Below are positions 59,959 through 64,000 of a stretch of DNA of 64,000 nucleotides, one piece after another. The number at the start of each line of letters is the position of its first letter. Position 1 is the first letter of the stretch. A model generated the notes under the pieces. That model was not told where the DNA came from and searched no databases. It was given only the letters and a program-made list of their open reading frames with translations. Both the position numbers and the translations under genes were made by a program. Source of the stretch: Mesorhizobium loti. GTDB taxonomy: Bacteria > Pseudomonadota > Alphaproteobacteria > Rhizobiales > Rhizobiaceae. The stretch covers positions 62,001 to 126,000 of the forward strand of contig NZ_LPWA01000068.1 of assembly GCF_001510895.1 (NCBI RefSeq). The letters are read 5' to 3'.

Positions 59959-60060
59959 TTAAATTAGCGATCCCTTGTATTTCTTGCAAATGAGGATCAT
60001 GCTGACCTCAGTGTGTGGCAACCTGATGCGCAATGGGCGGGTATAAAAGGGTAAGGCGTC

Positions 60061-60219
60061 ATGGGATATGCAGTCTGCTATGATCACAGCGGGATCGATC
60101 TGGCTTGGTCGATCTTCCTCGACATCACGGCGTTTTTCATGCTCATGGCGCCATTGGCCGCTGCGCGGCTGTTAGCGATATCGCGCGCGAACTCAGTCGG
60201 GCGGCTTCAGACGGCCTAA
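60061..60219 (+). CDS. Small membrane protein (tentative)
   Basis: 52 aa: MGYAVCYDHSGIDLAWSIFL, then DITAFFMLMAPLAAARLLAI and a polar tail. One membrane helix. AAGG lies 7 bases ahead of the ATG. No family recognised; the clear hydrophobic segment is the main support. Confidence 0.4.
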   Translation: MGYAVCYDHSGIDLAWSIFLDITAFFMLMAPLAAARLLAISRANSVGRLQTA

Positions 60220-60235
60220 CGACTGAGGGTCGTTT

Positions 60236-60454
60236 CTAGCCCGAGCGGGGAACCTTCCGGGGAGCTTCCCCGAACAGCGCCGAGCAGTCGATCTCGTCGC
60301 GGAAAAGCGCGTCGGGATCAAGCACCAGCCACGACGTATGCGTGCGAAGGTTTCTCAGCCTGGCGTTCTTTTCCGCGCGCGCCTGACGCTCCGCCTCGGC
60401 GAGCGAGGCCAGGGACGGCTTTTCGGCCCTGTGAGAGTAAGAGCCCTTCGACAT
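60236..60454 (-). CDS. Small conserved hypothetical protein
   Basis: 72 aa: MSKGSYSHRAEKPSLASLAE, AERQARAEKNARLRNLRTHT and SWLVLDPDALFRDEIDCSAL. A charged helix precedes a short C-terminal segment. Similar small proteins occur in rhizobia (recollection, unsearched). The start at 60454 fits the family start better than a longer ATG at 60625; the ribosome site is poor. Confidence 0.55.
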   Translation of the reverse strand: MSKGSYSHRAEKPSLASLAEAERQARAEKNARLRNLRTHTSWLVLDPDALFRDEIDCSALFGEAPRKVPRSG

Positions 60455-60623
60455 AGCGACACAGAACGCAGCCACCCCATCTTGCGTTCCGTCAGAAATA
60501 GAGCGGCCCATGCATCGCAGCCGGCTCATTCTTTTTTCAGTCGCACCGACACTGCGTGCCGGGCGGCCGAACGCCGACAAGGAACTTTCCATCGGCCGGA
60601 ACAGTTCCTGATCGGGTGCGAAC

Positions 60624-60893
60624 ATGAAAAGGTCGTCGCTTCATCTCCTAAAGGGGGCCGGTTACCTGATCTCGACGGTCAGCGTCGTTCTTCTGGCAAT
60701 CGTCAGTTGGTCGAACGCATCGAAAGACCTGTTGTTGACGGCGTGCCTTCTTGCGGGCGCCGCGACATCGGTTGCCGGCATGTTTTGCCGTTGGCTCTCC
60801 TACGAGGTCGAAAAGCGACAAGAGGAGCGTTTCGAAAGACCGAACGATCAGGCGATGAAAATGCCCATGGCAGATCATGGCGCGGACGGTTAG
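60624..60893 (+). CDS. Hypothetical protein with two membrane helices
   Basis: 89 aa. KGAGYLISTVSVVLLAIVSW and DLLLTACLLAGAATSVAGMF are two helices, followed by a charged cytoplasmic tail (YEVEKRQEERFERPND). The stop codon overlaps a long hairpin at 60892. No family recognised. Confidence 0.6.
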   Translation: MKRSSLHLLKGAGYLISTVSVVLLAIVSWSNASKDLLLTACLLAGAATSVAGMFCRWLSYEVEKRQEERFERPNDQAMKMPMADHGADG

Positions 60894-60992
60894 AGCAGTT
60901 CACCGTTTCACGGAAACGGCGAACTGCTCTAACTATTTGTTTTACGCAATTCCGGACGGAAAACCGCTACACACGTTTCCTGGAATTGCTCT
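60892..60992. repeat. Rhizobial palindromic repeat, copy A
   Basis: Begins with an 18-bp near-perfect hairpin (AGAGCAGTTC at 60892-60901 to GAACTGCTCT at 60921-60930). It continues into a 66-base block (60927-60992) starting CTCTAACTATTTGTTTT and ending AATTGCTCT that recurs at 61867-61931. Further GC-rich dyads follow to about 61040 (GACGCGC repeats). Confidence 0.8.
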
Positions 60993-61090
60993 CTAGAGCG
61001 CGACGCGCTGAAGCGGATTCAGGCGACGCGCTTTGCGCATCTGAGCTAAGGCAGGCGTTTTTCTGACGAGCGTACTTGCCATCTGAGGCC

Positions 61091-61822
61091 TCAGATCGGC
61101 AAAGGCGGATCTGTTAAATCGCTCGGTGAGCGAAGCTCGGCCAGCGAGCGGACCTGCCGCCCTTCCCTGAAATTACCGGGATCGAGCCAGGCTTCGAAAG
61201 CCGCACGGTTAGCCGGCCATTCGCTGGAAAGCATCGAATACATCGGGATGTCGCAGGGCTTGCCCTTCAGGAACAGGCCTTGGCGGTGCGTGCCCTCATA
61301 GACGAAGCCTAACCGGTGGGCGGCGCTACGCGATCGCTGGTTGGTCGAGGTGCAAGTCCATTCGAGGCGGCGGTAGCCGAGATCGTCGAAGACGTGGCGC
61401 ATGATAAGATAGAGCGCTTCGCTGGCAAGCCGCGTGCGCTGCAGCGGCGGCGTGTAGAGCACGTAGCCGAGTTCGACGACGTGATGCGCCGGCCTTGCCT
61501 CCATCAGGCAGAGCCAGCCGAGCGGATTGTCGTCGGGATCAGCCACGGCGAAGAAGGCGCGTTTGGGATCTGCCACCAGGGCGGCAACATGTTCAGCGAA
61601 AGCCTGTTCGCTCGCGAACGGCCCGACCTTCATGTCGACCCAGGTGGCCTCGGTGTGCTCGTCGTGAGAGAGCAGATAGAGCCTCCCCGCATCGCGTTCG
61701 GCATCGAGCGGGCGCAGGCGTCCCCAATGGCCATCAAGCACGACGGCGACGGGAACCGGCGCATCGCCAGCCGAGGTTGCCTGCGCATTCGCCGCGGATT
61801 GCTCAATCTTGGCTGCCTGCAT
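61091..61822 (-). CDS. GNAT N-acetyltransferase (RimJ/RimL-like)
   Basis: 243 aa. DGHWGRLRPLDAERDAGRLY starts the domain; HHVVELGYVLYTPPLQRTRL, EALYLIMRHVFDDLGYRRLE and RSRSAAHRLGFVYEGTHRQG are the acetyl-CoA-binding and RimL-type motifs. It transfers acetyl from acetyl-CoA to an amine, possibly a small molecule or protein N-terminus. Lies between two copies of the palindromic repeat, as a possible repeat-bounded unit. Confidence 0.92.
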   Translation of the reverse strand: MQAAKIEQSAANAQATSAGDAPVPVAVVLDGHWGRLRPLDAERDAGRLYLLSHDEHTEATWVDMKVGPFASEQAFAEHVAALVADPKRAFFAVADPDDNPLGWLCLMEARPAHHVVELGYVLYTPPLQRTRLASEALYLIMRHVFDDLGYRRLEWTCTSTNQRSRSAAHRLGFVYEGTHRQGLFLKGKPCDIPMYSMLSSEWPANRAAFEAWLDPGNFREGRQVRSLAELRSPSDLTDPPLPI

Positions 61823-61849
61823 CTTGCCCTCCCTTAGCGCGGTTCAGCT

Positions 61850-62095
61850 TTAGAATCGCTGATCCGCTCTAACTATTTGTTTTCCGCAATTCCGGCCGGA
61901 AGGCCGCTTCGCACTTTTCCTGAATTGCTCTGGCTCGCCATGCCGCGATGACGGCGCCGGCCTCCCCTCTTCCGGCGCCGGGTAGATGTTGCACAACTCT
62001 CCGGAGAATGGCTGTTCGGCCAGCCATCGGCGGCCAAGATGATCGAGCGCGCGGGCCAAACCTCCCGACAGCCGGCCTTTCAGGATCTTCAGCAT
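61850..62095 (-). CDS. Small protein whose C-terminus runs into a repeat
   Basis: 81 aa. The first 45 residues (MLKILKGRLSGGLARALDHL, GRRWLAEQPFSGELCNIYPA) look like a normal coding start, with GGAGAGG 6 bases ahead of the ATG and only 15 bases after the methyltransferase stop. The remainder (QFRKSAKRPSGRNCGKQIV) is translated from repeat copy B, so the original 3' end has probably been replaced. No family recognised. Confidence 0.45.
   Translation of the reverse strand: MLKILKGRLSGGLARALDHLGRRWLAEQPFSGELCNIYPAPEEGRPAPSSRHGEPEQFRKSAKRPSGRNCGKQIVRADQRF
61867..61931. repeat. Rhizobial palindromic repeat, copy B
   Basis: 65 bases matching copy A (60927-60992) in the same orientation: CTCTAACTATTTGTTTTCCG at the left, TTTTCCTGAATTGCTCT at the right, with CCGGCCGGAAGGCCG dyad in the middle. 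It overlaps the 3' part of the small ORF at 61850. Confidence 0.75.
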
Positions 62096-62110
62096 CGGAG
62101 CCCTCTCCGA

Positions 62111-62851
62111 TTAGTTCCAGTAACGGAACACCCTGCCCATTCGATTGGGCATCAAGTAAATGTCCTCCGCATGCGAAAAGCCGGCATCGCGCCCCAAGCG
62201 CAGCCATGTCTGCGAGGTTTCGGGGAAATCGGCCAGAAGCATATGCCGTTCCATCGATGCGAACTCCTCGTCGGAAACGGCCGACCATTTGTCGCGCAGC
62301 AAGGAGAAGCGCGCGAGCCAGGCGGCGCGATCCTCGCCTTCGAACAGCGCCGGCTCCCAGATGACGAACAGGCCCATCCCTCCGATGGCCCTGTGGGCAT
62401 TCCGCATCAGCCTTGCCTTGGCCGCCGTCGGCAGATGGTGCAGCGACATGCCGATCCAGATGACGTCAACCGGTTCCGACCATTTCGCCATCGCCGGCGC
62501 GAAATCGCAGCAGCGGAGCTCGACGGGACAAGGGAGGCCTTCAAGGGCTCCGGCCGCCAATCGCAGCGACGCCTCCGACAAGTCGATGCCGACATAGTTG
62601 CCTATTTCCGTCGTCTTCAGCATCGCGGCGGAGGCACTGGCATCTCCGCACGCCACGTCGAGGAACCGGAATGACGCCGGCGCCTGCTCGACAAGCAAGT
62701 CGCGAAGAAGGTCATAGACTTCCTGATGGAACATCAGATTCGCACCGACGATCCTGCGGTAGGTCTCGAGTTCCCTATTGAACATGTCTTGCGAGCCGGT
62801 GGCCTCATTGTCCGTCGTCACCAGCATATTTTCAGTCGACGCATCTGCCAT
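62111..62851 (-). CDS. SAM-dependent methyltransferase
   Basis: 246 aa. FRFLDVACGDASASAAMLK is motif I (SAM binding), NYVGIDLSEASLRLAAGALE motif II, and VDVIWIGMSLHHLPTAAKAR motif IV region with the HHLP loop. The class I fold is complete. The substrate is unknown. The ATG at 62851 follows GGGAGAACATC; a longer start adds only six residues. Confidence 0.9.
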   Translation of the reverse strand: MADASTENMLVTTDNEATGSQDMFNRELETYRRIVGANLMFHQEVYDLLRDLLVEQAPASFRFLDVACGDASASAAMLKTTEIGNYVGIDLSEASLRLAAGALEGLPCPVELRCCDFAPAMAKWSEPVDVIWIGMSLHHLPTAAKARLMRNAHRAIGGMGLFVIWEPALFEGEDRAAWLARFSLLRDKWSAVSDEEFASMERHMLLADFPETSQTWLRLGRDAGFSHAEDIYLMPNRMGRVFRYWN

Positions 62852-62883
62852 GATGTTCTCCCACAGCACTCAATGGAAAACCG

Positions 62884-63801
62884 CTAAGACGCCGCGCCCG
62901 CCGCATGGAGATGCAAGGCGCGAAACACCGCGGTGTGGCCAGGGGTCGCGATGCCGAACTTCATGCCCAGCTCGTGCATGCGACCGGAGAGCCAGGCGAC
63001 CTCGATGGGCTTGCCTCTTTCGAGATCGTTGGCCATCGACGATTTCACATGCGGTGGGAATGCGGTCCACCTGGTGATGACGCGGTCCTCGAACCCGTCC
63101 GTCATCGGATGACCGGCCGCCGCCGCAACCGCCATCCCCTCGTCCCGCAATTGCTCGACGAAGATGCGGGCCTCGGGATCGCCAAGGATCGGACCAATGC
63201 CTGAGCGCATGAGCGACGTTGCGCCGGAGAAGGCTGCAAGCGTCACGAACTTATCCCAGAGCACGCTGTCGATATCGGCGACCGGCTTCAATTGGAGACC
63301 GATCGCCCGATCGCAAAGCGCGTGAAGCTCGTGGATCACAGGATCGCGATGCCCGCCGACGAGAATGTCCGTTAGCCCGCCCGCATGGACGATCTCCCCT
63401 GGCCTGTTGATGAAACCGGAAAGATAGGTGGCGCCGCCGATCACCTTGTCGCCGCGAACATGGTGACGCAGAATCTCGATGCCGTCGATACCGTTTTGCA
63501 GCGTCACGACGCGGGTGTTCCCGGCAATCAGCGGTTCGAGCGCGGCGGCCGCCTTCTCACCATCGTAGAGCTTGACCGCAAAGATCACGAGATCGACGGG
63601 ACCGATGTCGGCCGGCGCATCGCTTGCGGAGACGTCACGCAAAAGCACGTCGCCGGCCGGACTTTTGATGAGCAGTCCGTTTTGGCGCATTGCCTGCAGA
63701 TGTGCCCCGCGGGCAACGAAGCTGACGTCGCCTCCCGCCTCGTCGAGCCTGGCACCGATATATCCGCCGATGCCGCCCGCACCCATCATTGCGATCCGCA
63801 T
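62884..63801 (-). CDS. 2-dehydropantoate 2-reductase-like (ketopantoate reductase family)
   Basis: 305 aa. RIAMMGAGGIGGYIGARLDE is the NADP-binding turn; VIFAVKLYDGEKAAAALEPL, VVTLQNGIDGIEILRH and DIDSVLWDKFVTLAAFSGAT (with the catalytic Lys) are family hallmarks; the C-terminal half is helical (GKPIEVAWLSGRMHELG with the catalytic Glu). Such enzymes reduce ketopantoate for pantothenate or act on other 2-keto acids. It is followed 32 bases on by the methyltransferase gene. Confidence 0.92.
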   Translation of the reverse strand: MRIAMMGAGGIGGYIGARLDEAGGDVSFVARGAHLQAMRQNGLLIKSPAGDVLLRDVSASDAPADIGPVDLVIFAVKLYDGEKAAAALEPLIAGNTRVVTLQNGIDGIEILRHHVRGDKVIGGATYLSGFINRPGEIVHAGGLTDILVGGHRDPVIHELHALCDRAIGLQLKPVADIDSVLWDKFVTLAAFSGATSLMRSGIGPILGDPEARIFVEQLRDEGMAVAAAAGHPMTDGFEDRVITRWTAFPPHVKSSMANDLERGKPIEVAWLSGRMHELGMKFGIATPGHTAVFRALHLHAAGAAS

Positions 63802-64000
63802 GCCGACCCTTCGACGCCGGTGTCATGGCCGCGTAACGCCGGAGCGGACCCGCAGCCGACATAATATTAGCAGATCCTCAATAAATCGACCAGCCGCGCT
63901 ATTAACCTTCCCCAGGGGGCCGGACCAAGGTCGGTGTCGCAATTGCCGCGACTGGCCTATAATCTTGCAGGCGGGTGGGGTGAATCACGCGTATGCTCAG
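63802..64000. other. Intergenic region at window end
   Basis: 199 bases upstream of the reductase gene. No reading frame or clear operator; an AT-rich patch (63861-63885) may hold its promoter. Confidence 0.3.

Noticed and set aside
1..64000. tRNA, rRNA, CRISPR, prophage or integrase signals
   Set aside because: No evenly spaced repeat arrays, no RNA-gene-like stretches and no phage or recombinase proteins were seen by reading; a tRNAscan or covariance search could not be run.

Overview
The window looks like chromosome of a Mesorhizobium-like member of the Rhizobiales. GC is high, and there are many LysR regulators and small conserved rhizobial proteins (DUF1127, DUF2934, a 49-aa basic protein). 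It also carries an arsR-aqpS-arsC operon, a DmeRF-type metal exporter and short palindromic intergenic repeats of the type common in that group. Genus assignment is inference. I see no rRNA, tRNA, CRISPR array, transposase, integrase or phage gene.

Layout. 1-4.8 kb: partial cupin, then an alcohol dehydrogenase/cupin/cyclophilin-like/MFS operon divergent from a LysR gene. 4.8-9.45 kb: secreted protein, TetR regulator with a duplicated operator-like element, broken flavin oxidoreductase, FabF-type ketosynthase, SDR, and a 22-codon LysR tail relic. 9.6-14.2 kb: phasin, CYTH-CHAD protein, membrane GGDEF-EAL protein. 14.4-21.8 kb: two LysE exporters, two large BTAD/TolB-like/TPR regulators (one frameshifted and bracketed by a 226-bp direct repeat), DUF1127, AsnC regulator. 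21.8-32.3 kb: LysR/EamA pair, frameshifted phospholipase D-like gene, LysR, amine oxidase, internally deleted alcohol dehydrogenase, cupin, SDR, VOC protein, LysR, with several orphan SDR 3' ends. 32.6-36.7 kb: L,D-transpeptidase, dimethylglycine dehydrogenase-like protein, DUF2934 protein. 36.7-40.4 kb: Zn/Cd P-type ATPase with divergent MerR, PadR and a truncated ChrA. 40.3-46.6 kb: VOC, ArsR/SRPBCC pair, MAPEG, S1/P1 nuclease, methyltransferase-like protein, unknown protein, PilZ-like protein, MFS. 46.6-54 kb: DmeRF and a five-gene NikABCDE/Opp-type importer. 54.3-56.3 kb: GntR, flavin reductase-like protein, two small proteins. 56.3-59.6 kb: arsenic operon with a divergent DUF6428 gene. 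59.6-64 kb: excalibur protein, small proteins, GNAT, SAM methyltransferase, ketopantoate-reductase-like protein.

Two global patterns stand out. First, nine genes plus one gene relic are interrupted by what look like single missing bases, about one per 6 kb, mostly in short G or C runs; uncorrected indel errors are at least as likely as real decay. Second, in three places an intact gene (LysR at 3920, LysE at 20589, SDR at 30033) is followed downstream by foreign-looking cargo and then by a second copy of only that gene's 3' end. This suggests repeated acquisition of gene blocks at gene 3' ends.

Functionally the window is accessory: metal and metalloid handling (Zn/Cd, Ni/Co-like, As, remnant chromate), small-molecule transporters with divergent regulators, and storage-granule or polyphosphate-linked proteins.
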